A DNA stretch of 48,318 nucleotides from Sulfuricurvum sp. (GTDB lineage Bacteria; Campylobacterota; Campylobacteria; Campylobacterales; Sulfurimonadaceae), in the NCBI GenBank assembly GCA_011391735.1, contig JAABPY010000146.1, positions 1 through 48,318 of the forward strand, read 5' to 3'. This document shows, in pieces, positions 1 through 8,133 of this stretch. Below the pieces are notes generated by a model, which worked only from the letters and a program-made list of their open reading frames with translations, was not told the origin of the DNA and made no database searches. The position numbers were made by a program, and so were the translations under genes. The stretch's first letter is position 1. Each line of letters begins with the position of its first letter.

Positions 1-959
1 TTTTCATTTCCAAAGATCAAGTCGTTAATCCCCGGAACGAAGGCATTAATGTCATGGTACCCCAAAAGTGATAGAGCGTAAGGGATTTGAACATCCCCAA
101 GGAACTCTTCAAGCTCATCTCCTATCTCTTTTTCGGGGTTAAGAATACCAAAGGCGACGATGCCCGCACGCCCCTCACCAGTGTAAAGTCCCTCCATGGC
201 CGCCAATTTCATCGGCTGTTTTTGCGCTACTTGATGTGCCGATTCATCGCCGCTAAGAAGTAAAAAGAAAGAGGCAAACAATCCAAACGATGCCGCCACA
301 ATAATACTGCGACGGGCAAATTGCGTCTCTCTACCTCGAAGAAGAAACCACGCCGAGACCCCCACAACAAAAATCGATGCCGTCACATACCCGCCACCAA
401 TAGTGTGGAGAAATTTCGCTACTGCAACAGGGGAGAAGATAACTTCCCAGAAATTACCCATCTCATAACGCATTGCATCAGGGTTGAAGTTCATCCCTAC
501 AGGATATTGCATCCACCCATTGGCAACGAGAATCCACAATGCCGAAAGGTTCGTCCCAATCGCCACCAACCATGAGGAGAGGAGATGAAATTTTTTGGAG
601 ACACGGTTCCATCCGAAAAAGAGGACAACAAAAAAGGTCGATTCGAGGAAAAAGGCAAATATCCCCTCAATCGCCAGCGGAGCACCGAAAATATCCCCGA
701 CAATCCACGAGTATGCCGCCCAGTTGGTACCAAACTCAAACTCCATAATAAGTCCCGTAGCCACCCCGATAACGAAGTTGATCCCAAAGAGCTTAACCCA
801 AAATTTGGTAGTGGTGAGCCATTTTTGATCCCCAGTCGTAACGTAAATAGTCTCCATAATGGCAACAAGAAAAGAGAGTCCCAACGTGAGTGGAACAAAC
901 AAAAAGTGATAAATAGCCGTTAGTGCAAACTGTGCACGTGACCAATCAACGAGATCCAT
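1..959 (-). CDS. cydA: Cytochrome bd ubiquinol oxidase subunit I (CydA), 3' part beyond the window
   Basis: The frame is open from the ATG at 959 to the window edge and gives the first 319 or so residues, so the C-terminus is missing. CydA is the haem-bearing subunit of the cytochrome bd quinol oxidase in the inner membrane, which reduces oxygen with high affinity. Visible hallmarks are the early histidine in IYHFLFVPLTLG (haem b595 ligand), the segment LAIEGIFAFFLEST with its two conserved glutamates, and the histidine in FLHTIGGGYVT (haem b558 ligand), among several hydrophobic helices. The part after about residue 255 matches the periplasmic Q-loop region. The start overlaps the end of the small upstream membrane gene by 14 bases, so the two are probably translationally coupled. 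Subunit II should lie just beyond the left edge. Confidence 0.95.
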   Translation of the reverse strand, partial: MDLVDWSRAQFALTAIYHFLFVPLTLGLSFLVAIMETIYVTTGDQKWLTTTKFWVKLFGINFVIGVATGLIMEFEFGTNWAAYSWIVGDIFGAPLAIEGIFAFFLESTFFVVLFFGWNRVSKKFHLLSSWLVAIGTNLSALWILVANGWMQYPVGMNFNPDAMRYEMGNFWEVIFSPVAVAKFLHTIGGGYVTASIFVVGVSAWFLLRGRETQFARRSIIVAASFGLFASFFLLLSGDESAHQVAQKQPMKLAAMEGLYTGEGRAGIVAFGILNPEKEIGDELEEFLGDVQIPYALSLLGYHDINAFVPGINDLIFGNE

Positions 960-1176
960 AGTCTTCCTTTGTAGGTAATGATGGGTAAAGTTTTAGTTTT
1001 TCCGCAATGGCTGATGGGGCATTACGAGGGGAGGCTTTATAGGGATTATCATAAAGATAATGAAACAACACCCATAGAAAAAGAAGTTTTGCAATAAGAA
1101 CAGGAAGAAGAATATTTTTCAAACGTAATGAGCGAAAAAACTCTTGATAAATACAAAGAAAGGGGTAACGTTCCAT
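946..1176 (-). CDS. Small membrane protein preceding cydA, DUF4492-like
   Basis: This 76-residue protein starts at the ATG at 1176, which has GGGAAG a few bases upstream; a TTG 18 bases earlier is a weaker choice. It has a basic amphipathic N-terminus, one clear transmembrane helix (around residues 20-40, rich in Leu, Phe and Val) and a polar tail. Its length, single helix and position directly in front of cydA fit the DUF4492 family, found beside cytochrome bd genes in Campylobacterota and Bacteroidetes. The assignment rests on context and shape, not an alignment. It may be an accessory subunit comparable to CydX or CydS, but that is inference. It overlaps cydA by 14 bases. Confidence 0.65.
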   Translation of the reverse strand: MERYPFLCIYQEFFRSLRLKNILLPVLIAKLLFLWVLFHYLYDNPYKASPRNAPSAIAEKLKLYPSLPTKEDYGSR

Positions 1177-1248
1177 AATGACTTCCCATTGCAAAATTTC
1201 ACCGTACGATGCTCGCCTAAAATCAGTGTAGCATTGATACTAAACGGG

Positions 1249-1278
1249 ATTATACTAAGGGTTTCTTTATCTTATCAA
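1249..1278 (-). promoter_or_regulatory. Sigma-70 promoter for the cyd operon
   Basis: On the minus strand a TTGATA box (1278-1273) is followed after 18 bases by a perfect TATAAT (1254-1249). Transcription would start near 1242, giving a leader of about 65 bases before the ATG at 1176. The stretch 1279-1420 between this and the divergent promoter has no gene; it is AT-rich and holds a 14-bp perfect palindrome at 1307-1320 that could bind a regulator. Confidence 0.6.
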
Positions 1279-1420
1279 AGAGTTTTATCTATAAGTCTAT
1301 CTTTTAATATTTATAAATATAAGTAGGATATTTTCAAGAACCGTTCGGGAAAAAATAGGGGAATAGGCTTGGGTGGGTACATTGCCTTTAAAAATCGATC
1401 CTCACGATTAAAATCCGTGC

Positions 1421-1426
1421 TATAAT
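1421..1426 (+). promoter_or_regulatory. Extended -10 promoter for the secretion ATPase operon
   Basis: TGC is followed directly by a perfect TATAAT, which is an extended -10 element. It would place the transcript start near 1433, only about 10 bases before the ATG at 1443, so the leader would be very short. No convincing -35 box is visible. Confidence 0.5.
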
Positions 1427-1442
1427 TGCCTAAAAAGTACCG

Positions 1443-3005
1443 ATGAATCTAAAGAAAATTTTGACACCAAAGCAGTTGGACGTATGTCAAAAAGAGCAGT
1501 ATTATTACAAACAGCTTGGGCGGAAGAAACATCTTTTGGATATTGCCCTCAGTCACCATTTTGTCCAAAAAAAACCCCCCCGTCCCCCTTTTAATCTTGA
1601 ATTAATCCGTGAATATGAGATGGTCGTTCTCAATGAGGATGAGACGACGTTACGTATTGAGCGAAAAGAGCTTTTGGGGGAGACGTTATTAGCACAGCTG
1701 GAAGCGAAAATCGGGAAGAAGGTGGAGCAAAAGACCATCCCCGTTCGTGAGTTTCATCACAAATATGAAGCGTTGTTGGGGGTTGATAGTGAGCTGTTAG
1801 AGCGAAAAATTAAACAGTATAATGATTTGGACGTTGATGAGACGAGTGCGGTGGAGATTTTCGAAATGATCCTTCATTATGGGGCACAAAGTAGAGCAAG
1901 TGATATTCACATCAATCCCCATGAAAATTTTACGTGGTTGCGCTATCGAATCGACGGGAAAGTACAAGCACGGTATCTGATCAATCATGAGTTGGGGAGA
2001 CGTTTCTCTTTGATTATCAAAGAGCGGTGTTCACTCGATTTGATTGCGATTAATACCCCTCAAAGCGGTGGGTTTAGCGGAATGTTTCGGGAAAATGTCC
2101 TCGATTTTCGCGTAGAGATCGCCCCTGCCCAGTATGGGGAAAATACCGTTATTCGGTTGTTGGATAAATCGAAAAATCTTAAAACCCTCAAAGCTATTTT
2201 CCCCAAAGAGCACCCCATGGCAGAACATATCAACCATTTTACCAACCTCTCTAATGGTCTTTTTCTGGTCGTAGGCCCCACAGGAAGTGGAAAAACTACC
2301 ACCCTCAATGCGATCATCTCCCAACGAGATCGTCTTCATGAGATCATCTATACCATCGAAGACCCCATCGAGTATAAGCTTGATTTCGTCACGCAGTATC
2401 AAATTCATGAAGAAGCAGGGTTTACGTTTCCTGCAGCTATCAAATCGGTCATGCGTCAAGATCCTGATGTGATCGTGATCGGTGAGATGCGCGATCGTGA
2501 AAGTATCCATACAACCCTCAAAGCGGCCCATAGTGGGCATATGGTCTTTTCGACGTTGCATACCTCGAACAGTTTTATGGCGATGGAGCGCATCCGTGAC
2601 GAAGGGGGGGATTTGTTTATTCTCGCCTATTCTCTTAGCGGTGTTATTGCTCAGCATCTTGTCCCCAAACTGTGTGATTGTAAAGTCCCCTCTTCCGATG
2701 GTCAAGGGATGAGTTTTTTCGAGAGCAACAAAGGGGGATACGAAGCGGCAGGGTGTATTCGGTGTAATTTTACGGGATATTTTGGTCGAACGCTTTTGAG
2801 TGATATGGTCTTTATCCCCTACGATATGAAAGTACGGTATCAGTTTTATCTCGCACTCAAAGAGAGCACCGTGTTCAAGGCATGGGATTTGTTTATCACC
2901 TTTAGCTATTTTCAGTCGGCAAAATATCTATTTGAAAACGGTCAAAGCGATTATGCTGCCCTCTCTAGTGAACTTCTCTCTCTAGGCTATATTCGTGAAG
3001 ATTGA
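1443..3005 (+). CDS. GspE/PilB-family type II secretion or type IV pilus assembly ATPase
   Basis: This 520-residue cytoplasmic ATPase powers extension of a pilus or pseudopilus. Residues 140-240 carry the family's N2 domain (SDIHINP, RYRIDGKV). The nucleotide-binding domain has Walker A GPTGSGKT at 278-285, the Asp box TIEDPIEY near 304, the Walker B segment QDPDVIVIGEMRD at 339-351 and the His box ending in FSTLHTS near 375. The metal-binding element is unusual: the first pair is C411-x-C413 instead of CxxC, while the second is C438-x-x-C441. The gene opens a three-gene set, and its last 11 bases overlap the GTG start of the membrane protein. Whether it serves secretion or a pilus cannot be told from sequence. 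Confidence 0.92.
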   Translation: MNLKKILTPKQLDVCQKEQYYYKQLGRKKHLLDIALSHHFVQKKPPRPPFNLELIREYEMVVLNEDETTLRIERKELLGETLLAQLEAKIGKKVEQKTIPVREFHHKYEALLGVDSELLERKIKQYNDLDVDETSAVEIFEMILHYGAQSRASDIHINPHENFTWLRYRIDGKVQARYLINHELGRRFSLIIKERCSLDLIAINTPQSGGFSGMFRENVLDFRVEIAPAQYGENTVIRLLDKSKNLKTLKAIFPKEHPMAEHINHFTNLSNGLFLVVGPTGSGKTTTLNAIISQRDRLHEIIYTIEDPIEYKLDFVTQYQIHEEAGFTFPAAIKSVMRQDPDVIVIGEMRDRESIHTTLKAAHSGHMVFSTLHTSNSFMAMERIRDEGGDLFILAYSLSGVIAQHLVPKLCDCKVPSSDGQGMSFFESNKGGYEAAGCIRCNFTGYFGRTLLSDMVFIPYDMKVRYQFYLALKESTVFKAWDLFITFSYFQSAKYLFENGQSDYAALSSELLSLGYIRED

Positions 3006-4047
3006 GGCGACCCCCTTTTTACAAACCCTTCATCTCACCCTCAAAAGTGGTAAAAATCTCAGTGAGGGGCTAAAATTGATGGAAGGGTTTGGCAAGGATA
3101 CGGATGAACATCGGGTGTATGGTGCTATTCGTCAGGATCTACAGCGGGGAATCCCTTTTTCAGAAGCCTTTGGGGCGCATGTCAGTGCTCCGAGGGATAT
3201 TGTCCAGTTTATTGCCATGGCGGAAAAAGGGGCATCTTTTGGGACGATGATTGCACGGATTTTGCATTATTTGGAAATGAAAGAGAGGTTTTACCGTGAA
3301 TCCAACGATAAAATTGCCCTCCCCATCCTCTACTTTATATTATCAACCTTAATTGTCCTTTTTGTCCGTTTTTACGCTATTCCTGACCATATTCACGAAT
3401 CGCTTCAATATGATCCCGCCATTCAAAAGCTTATCGCCGACCATTTGAGTATTGCCCAAACGATGGGGGATGTGTTGTTTGGATTGCTGTTGATGAGCGG
3501 TGCGTATTTTTTGATCGTTATGGTGGCACTGTTTAGCCAAAAAGAGATCATTCAAGGGATGGCTAAACCTGTGGCGTTAATCCTCCCCGTCTCCTCAGAA
3601 CTTCTTCGCTATTTCGAGAAATTTGTCCTCTTAACCCTTTTGGGGGAGATGCTTCAAAACGGAATCTCCTTTAAGAGGGCGATACAAAGTGCCCAACTCT
3701 CTACGGATGTGACGGAGTTTAAAGAGGGGTTTGAGGCAATGGTACAGCGTATTAACCGTGGCGAACATGATCGCTGGAATATCCCCTTTTTTGAAGAGTT
3801 GGAGCAGCGACTGTTGATGGGGGCTGGTTCGATGCACCAAGCAGGTGGCGTGATGGTACAGCTAGCCGAACACGCACGGCTGAATGCCCTTATGTTGGGA
3901 AGCCGTTTTTTTCGTCTTATGAGTGTACTTGCTATTTTGTTAATGGCATTGGCGGTTTTTGTGGAGTTCTTCACCGTCGTTTTGACCCAAGTTTTGATTC
4001 AAAAAGGGATGATTAGTGCCGTTGATGGAGTCCAAAGTGCTTTTTAA
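2995..4047 (+). CDS. GspF/PilC-family inner-membrane platform protein
   Basis: This 350-residue protein matches the GspF/PilC platform that the ATPase acts on. It has two cytoplasmic four-helix-type domains (first around residues 5-110, second around 215-300) separated by hydrophobic segments near 115-130 and 155-180, and a final transmembrane helix near 310-340. That order is typical of the family, although about 400 residues is usual, so the N-terminus is short. Translation begins at a GTG inside the end of the ATPase gene. The end overlaps the pseudopilin gene by 23 bases, so all three are likely translationally coupled. Confidence 0.88.
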   Translation: MKIEATPFLQTLHLTLKSGKNLSEGLKLMEGFGKDTDEHRVYGAIRQDLQRGIPFSEAFGAHVSAPRDIVQFIAMAEKGASFGTMIARILHYLEMKERFYRESNDKIALPILYFILSTLIVLFVRFYAIPDHIHESLQYDPAIQKLIADHLSIAQTMGDVLFGLLLMSGAYFLIVMVALFSQKEIIQGMAKPVALILPVSSELLRYFEKFVLLTLLGEMLQNGISFKRAIQSAQLSTDVTEFKEGFEAMVQRINRGEHDRWNIPFFEELEQRLLMGAGSMHQAGGVMVQLAEHARLNALMLGSRFFRLMSVLAILLMALAVFVEFFTVVLTQVLIQKGMISAVDGVQSAF

Positions 4048-4699
4048 AAAAAGAGGGGGATTTCTCCTTGTAGAGGCGATGATTACGGTGATTATGGCAG
4101 GGGTTATCGCCGCTATATTTAGTGCCATCAGTTATTACACTTATATCCAATCCAATCTTCTCAAGCGACAAAATACAACGATGATCCTTGAAGTGATACG
4201 AAGCCGTTTGTTAGTGTTAGCCCAAAATCCTGATGGGGATGAATACTTTGAGCTACCCAAAGAGACAGCGTCGAACGGTGTTCCTGTGAATGTGGGGATG
4301 GTGAATGATGGATGGGGACGACCGATTCGTTACACCCCTATTGATTTGGTGGGGCTACCTAATGGGGATAGCACTTTAACGAATAATACGACATCGATTT
4401 CACCCAATGAAAATATATTAGGACGATTAATTAGCGGAGGGGAGGATGGAAATATCACTACCACCGCTACCGATGCTGTTGCACAAGGGGATGATGTGAT
4501 GCTGGAAATCGGCATTGGGGAGATGAATCATTATAAGCTCTATGGAGGGTCAGAGATCACAACCCAAACACGAGGCTATAACAGTGCCATTGTTTCAGAC
4601 GTTGAACCAACAAGTCCGATTGAGGGGACGTTGTGGTATGACAAAACAAACAGTATAATGAAAATGTATAAAGCTGGGAGCTGGATTGATCTACCCTAA
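4025..4699 (+). CDS. Type IV prepilin-like (pseudopilin) protein with a C-terminal adhesin-like tail
   Basis: The product is about 224 residues from the ATG at 4025 (a GTG at 4016 is an alternative). It has a short basic leader and a type III signal: cleavage is expected after Gly in RGG-FLLVEAMI, with the conserved Glu at +5 and a hydrophobic helix of about 20 residues. The globular part is unlike a common major pilin. The last 30 residues (EGTLWYDKTNSIMKMY followed by a Gly-Ser-Trp turn) resemble short beta modules at the ends of phage tail fibres and surface adhesins. Co-transcription with the ATPase and platform genes suggests this is the assembled subunit. No prepilin peptidase, secretin or second pilin is in the window. 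Confidence 0.8.
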   Translation: MESKVLFKKRGGFLLVEAMITVIMAGVIAAIFSAISYYTYIQSNLLKRQNTTMILEVIRSRLLVLAQNPDGDEYFELPKETASNGVPVNVGMVNDGWGRPIRYTPIDLVGLPNGDSTLTNNTTSISPNENILGRLISGGEDGNITTTATDAVAQGDDVMLEIGIGEMNHYKLYGGSEITTQTRGYNSAIVSDVEPTSPIEGTLWYDKTNSIMKMYKAGSWIDLP

Positions 4700-4709
4700 G
4701 ATCGGTGCT

Positions 4710-5657
4710 TTACATCTTCTCCAACAAACAGATAAAAAACCCATCAATCGTATCGGTCGGTAATATCCGTACGCCGTTTTGAATCCGCTCGTCATACACC
4801 TCTTTTCCCCATCTTTTTAGAGGCTTTTGAATATTATCGAAAGGCAATATAAGGGGTAACGTCTTCAAATGGTCGCTATGGCGTTCTAATAGATATTGAA
4901 GTGAACTTTCATTTTCTTCGGGAGAGAAAGAACAGGTGGAATAAAGTAATTTCCCCCCTACTTTGAGCGCATCGAATGCGGATAGGAGTAAGCGCCGTTG
5001 GAGCTTGGAGGTCTCTTTGACTTTGTGGATCGACCAAAAGCTCATCGACTTGGGTTCATGGGTTTTGAAACGGGCTTCGGAGGAACACGGGGCATCAAGC
5101 AGTATTCGGTCAAACATCTCGGGGCATTTTTTCCCCACACTTCGCCCATCGGTCATATAGGTATGGGCGTTGGTCACCCCTTGGGATTTGAGGTTGTCAC
5201 ACATTCGGAAAAATCGTTCTCGTGAGAGCTCTACGGCAGAAAGCCACCCTGTGTTTTCCATCATCCCTGCTAACATCAGTGTTTTACCCCCAGGGGCTGC
5301 GGCGAGATCGAGAACCGTCTCTTCAGGTTGGGGCGCGAGTAAAATAGGGGCAATCATCGAGGAGAGGTTTTGGATATAAAGTCTTCCACCGTAAAACGCA
5401 TCGGTTTTGGTAAGGGTGAGTTTATCCTCTGGGGCGATACGGTAGACCCCCTCTAAAAAGGTTGTTTGCCACCCTACTGTCTCAAACGGTATGTTTGCTT
5501 TTGTTAGTTCAGCCTCAAGCTCTTGAGGTGTCGATTTGAGGGTGTTAACGCGAAAGGTGACCTGCTTGGGGGTATCAAATGTTTTGAGGATTGATCCAAA
5601 CTGCTCTGGGGGGACAATTTTTTCCAATCGTTCTTGAAACGCTTCGGGGAGGCTCAT
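4710..5657 (-). CDS. RsmB/NOP-family RNA (cytosine-5) methyltransferase
   Basis: This 315-residue SAM-dependent enzyme belongs to the RsmB/RsmF family that makes 5-methylcytosine in rRNA. The SAM loop reads LDLAAAPGGKT, followed by two catalytic cysteine motifs, DAPCSS and YSTCSFSPEENE. In this family the TCS cysteine is the nucleophile and the PCS cysteine releases the product. The N-terminal 90 residues hold the RNA-contact region (FRVNTLKS). Which ribosomal base it modifies cannot be said. Its ATG overlaps the stop of pcm as ATGA, so it is the last gene of the nrdB operon. Confidence 0.9.
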   Translation of the reverse strand: MSLPEAFQERLEKIVPPEQFGSILKTFDTPKQVTFRVNTLKSTPQELEAELTKANIPFETVGWQTTFLEGVYRIAPEDKLTLTKTDAFYGGRLYIQNLSSMIAPILLAPQPEETVLDLAAAPGGKTLMLAGMMENTGWLSAVELSRERFFRMCDNLKSQGVTNAHTYMTDGRSVGKKCPEMFDRILLDAPCSSEARFKTHEPKSMSFWSIHKVKETSKLQRRLLLSAFDALKVGGKLLYSTCSFSPEENESSLQYLLERHSDHLKTLPLILPFDNIQKPLKRWGKEVYDERIQNGVRILPTDTIDGFFICLLEKM

Positions 5658-6295
5658 CGGATAACTCCATCAAGAATAGGGACAAAATCACACGTTTCGA
5701 GGGGCTCTTCGATGATTTTATTTCCCCTCTTCGTGAAACGGGTAATGATCTGTTGATGCCCTTTTTCCATAGGGGCGATTAAAATCCCCCCCTCTTTGAG
5801 CTGATCGAACAGTTTTTGGGGGATAGCTCGTGCCGAGGCAGAGAATAAAATCCGCTCAAACGGAGCGTATTGCTCCCATCCATTTTGCCCATCATCAGTG
5901 CGGGTGTGAATATTGCCTAGCTTGAGATGGCGAAATCTCTCTTTGGCATCACGTAAGAGGGATTCGATTCTTTCGATGGTAAAAACACGGCGAAAAAGAT
6001 GGGAGAGGACGGCAGCTTGGTAGCCACTACCGCATCCGATTTCCAAGACACTGTCACATCCCTCAGGGGTGAGATACTGGGTCATTTTGGCAACGGTAAG
6101 GGGAGAAGAGATGTACTGCTGTGCCCCGATGGGGAGAGCGTCAAGACGATAGGCATTGTGGCGCATAGCAAGAGGGACAAATGCCTCGCGATTGGTTTGG
6201 ATAAGGGCGTTTTTAATGATGGGACGAAGAACAAACTTTTTGTTAATCTCCTCTGCCATCCGTGTGGTTTTAATAATGGTTACTTTGTCGGTCAC
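5654..6295 (-). CDS. pcm: Protein-L-isoaspartate O-methyltransferase
   Basis: This 213-residue methyltransferase repairs isoaspartate residues in ageing proteins by SAM-dependent carboxyl methylation. Family features are QYISSPLTVAKMTQYL near residue 60, the SAM loop VLEIGCGSGYQAAVL and the acidic strand VFTIERI. The start is a GTG at 6295 that overlaps the stop of the upstream hydrolase as GTGA; an in-frame ATG twelve codons later is the alternative. It overlaps the RsmB-like gene by four bases downstream, indicating tight coupling. Confidence 0.92.
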   Translation of the reverse strand: MTDKVTIIKTTRMAEEINKKFVLRPIIKNALIQTNREAFVPLAMRHNAYRLDALPIGAQQYISSPLTVAKMTQYLTPEGCDSVLEIGCGSGYQAAVLSHLFRRVFTIERIESLLRDAKERFRHLKLGNIHTRTDDGQNGWEQYAPFERILFSASARAIPQKLFDQLKEGGILIAPMEKGHQQIITRFTKRGNKIIEEPLETCDFVPILDGVIR

Positions 6296-7020
6296 GATTT
6301 TATCCCTATATCAAGATAGCGACGCATGGAGCGTACGGTGTGCTCTTCATACATCGAAGTGAGCGCTTCTAAACCATTGTTGCGCAATTCGCTGCCGAAG
6401 GGGTTAATAATTCCGCTCATTCCACTGGTATCCTTATTATGGGCATCACTAGCGACTACGTAACACTCATTCATTACCGCAAGGGCATTGGTGAGAGTAA
6501 GGAAGTGTTCCGTTCGGATCTTCCCCCACTGTGCGGGAATGGCAATAATATCGCACCCCTCTAATTGTTGCCACAACGATTTAAACCGCAATTCAAAACA
6601 AATCAGTATCCCCATTTTGATCCCATTATGGGTGAATTTGAGGATATTCCCCTCTTCCCCTACACTAAAGTGCTCCGTCTCCCCACCAAGGTTAAAGAGC
6701 TTCGCTTTGGCTTGAGCATGGAGTATTGTCCCCTTATGAAGAGCGTAGGCGACATTGTAAAACTGATCGTCGATTTGGGTAATGGCAGTAAAAATGAGGA
6801 GACGATTTCCCACCCAATCACTAAGTTTTTGCAAAGCGATAGAGGTAAAGGCGGCCGCTTCTTCGAAACGATCATAGGCAAATCCCGTTAGACACACCTC
6901 AGGGGCAACAATAATGGCATCCGCAGGGGCTTGCGCTAGAAGCAAAATAAGCTTGGTAAGGTTATTTTCAAAAGAGGTATCGGTGGGGATACAAAGGGAA
7001 ACGATAGGTTTAGAAATCAT
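6292..7020 (-). CDS. Carbon-nitrogen hydrolase (nitrilase superfamily)
   Basis: The 242-residue product has the Glu-Lys-Cys triad of the nitrilase superfamily: Glu in [14 protein letters not shown], Lys in [15 protein letters not shown] and Cys in ILICFELRF. Such enzymes hydrolyse small amides or deaminated glutathione-like compounds in the cytoplasm; the substrate cannot be read from sequence. The ATG at 7020 is chosen because the family's first strand begins there (ISKPIVSLC); upstream in-frame codons lie inside nrdB. It overlaps nrdB by 11 bases and pcm by 4. Confidence 0.88.
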   Translation of the reverse strand: MISKPIVSLCIPTDTSFENNLTKLILLLAQAPADAIIVAPEVCLTGFAYDRFEEAAAFTSIALQKLSDWVGNRLLIFTAITQIDDQFYNVAYALHKGTILHAQAKAKLFNLGGETEHFSVGEEGNILKFTHNGIKMGILICFELRFKSLWQQLEGCDIIAIPAQWGKIRTEHFLTLTNALAVMNECYVVASDAHNKDTSGMSGIINPFGSELRNNGLEALTSMYEEHTVRSMRRYLDIGIKS

Positions 7021-8029
7021 CAAAACTAAGGCTTCCCTTGGAGTAGTTCGTGACGGTTCCCTCAAAAAAGTTCGTTTTTTGGTCATTAAACTTCGAAAAA
7101 TCATCGACCCATTTGATGGGATTAGCAACATTATAAAGGGGTTTTAGACCTACGGCATGAAGGCGTACATCAGCGAGATATTGGATGTATTGGGAGACAA
7201 TGTCATTCGTAAGACCCAATATTTGCCCTTGGGTGATGTATTGCCCCCATGCGATTTCTAGTTCCACCGCTTTACGAAACATATCATAGACCTCTTCGAT
7301 AAGCTCTTCGGTAAACAAATCTTTACGCTCTCGTTTGAGCGTGTTGATGATGTTTTGAAACAAAACCAAATGGGTCACTTCGTCCCGTTGGATAAAACGG
7401 ATCATCTGAGCCGACCCTAACATCTTTCCTGAACGAGCTAAGGTATAAATATAGGTAAATCCACTATAAAAATAGATCCCCTCTAAAATCTGATTGGCAA
7501 AACACGCCTTGACAAACGCGCTCTCACTGGGATCATTGGCAAGCTCATCGTAGCGGGCGGCAATGGAGTCGTTTTTGGTTTTGAGCATCATATCTCTACG
7601 CCATAAGTCGTAAATCTCGGCACTATTTTGACTAATGGAGTCCACCATAACGGCATAGCTTTGGGAGTGGAGTGCCTCTTCAAAACTTTGACGTACCAAA
7701 ATTAGATTGATTTCGGGGGCGGTTACGTAGGGGTTGATATTGTCCATCAAGTTGTTTGTTTGGAGACTATCCATAAAAATGAGCTGGGAGAGGGCTTTAT
7801 CGTACGCCGTTTTTTCCATCTCCGTGAGGTATTTGTAATCAACGGCATCACGGGTCATATCGACCTCTTTGGGAAACCATGTGTTGTTGAGCATCATCTC
7901 CCATAGATTATATGCCCATTGGTATTTGATATTGTTAAGCTCAAAAATACCTGTGGGGTTTCCACCAAAAATACGACGGTCGTTCACATGTTCAGAGGAG
8001 TTTGGATTGTATATTTTTTTGCGTTGCAT
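7010..8029 (-). CDS. nrdB: Class I ribonucleotide reductase small subunit
   Basis: The 339-residue protein is the di-metal radical subunit that makes deoxyribonucleotides together with NrdA. Metal ligands are visible in order: Asp in FMDSLQ, Glu and His in EEALHSQSY, Glu in ILEGIYFY, and Glu and His in RDEVTHL. The tyrosine of HSQSY is where the radical tyrosine lies in E. coli NrdB (Y122). The C-terminal SLSFDDF resembles the tail that docks on the large subunit. The nrdA gene is not in this window. It heads the overlapping operon with the hydrolase, pcm and rRNA methyltransferase. The 104-base gap upstream is AT-rich; I saw no NrdR box. Confidence 0.95.
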   Translation of the reverse strand: MQRKKIYNPNSSEHVNDRRIFGGNPTGIFELNNIKYQWAYNLWEMMLNNTWFPKEVDMTRDAVDYKYLTEMEKTAYDKALSQLIFMDSLQTNNLMDNINPYVTAPEINLILVRQSFEEALHSQSYAVMVDSISQNSAEIYDLWRRDMMLKTKNDSIAARYDELANDPSESAFVKACFANQILEGIYFYSGFTYIYTLARSGKMLGSAQMIRFIQRDEVTHLVLFQNIINTLKRERKDLFTEELIEEVYDMFRKAVELEIAWGQYITQGQILGLTNDIVSQYIQYLADVRLHAVGLKPLYNVANPIKWVDDFSKFNDQKTNFFEGTVTNYSKGSLSFDDF

Positions 8030-8133
8030 GTGAATAACCTATGTAGTAAAATGGTGAAATGAAGAGTCGCATTATGTCGAAATATAGATTTAGATATGCT
8101 AAAAGTAAAGATTGAATAGCGACATAGAATTTT

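Noticed and set aside
497-923. Several open frames of 69-133 codons on both strands near the left edge
   Set aside because: They are shadows of cydA, which reads through this region in another minus-strand frame with conserved haem ligands.
2031-2705. 224-codon open frame on the minus strand
   Set aside because: It is antisense to the ATPase gene, has no family features and no ribosome site; the plus strand carries intact GspE motifs over the same bases.
8030-8133. NrdR box ahead of nrdB
   Set aside because: AT-rich sequence is present but no pair of ACACWATATATWGTGT-like sites could be found.
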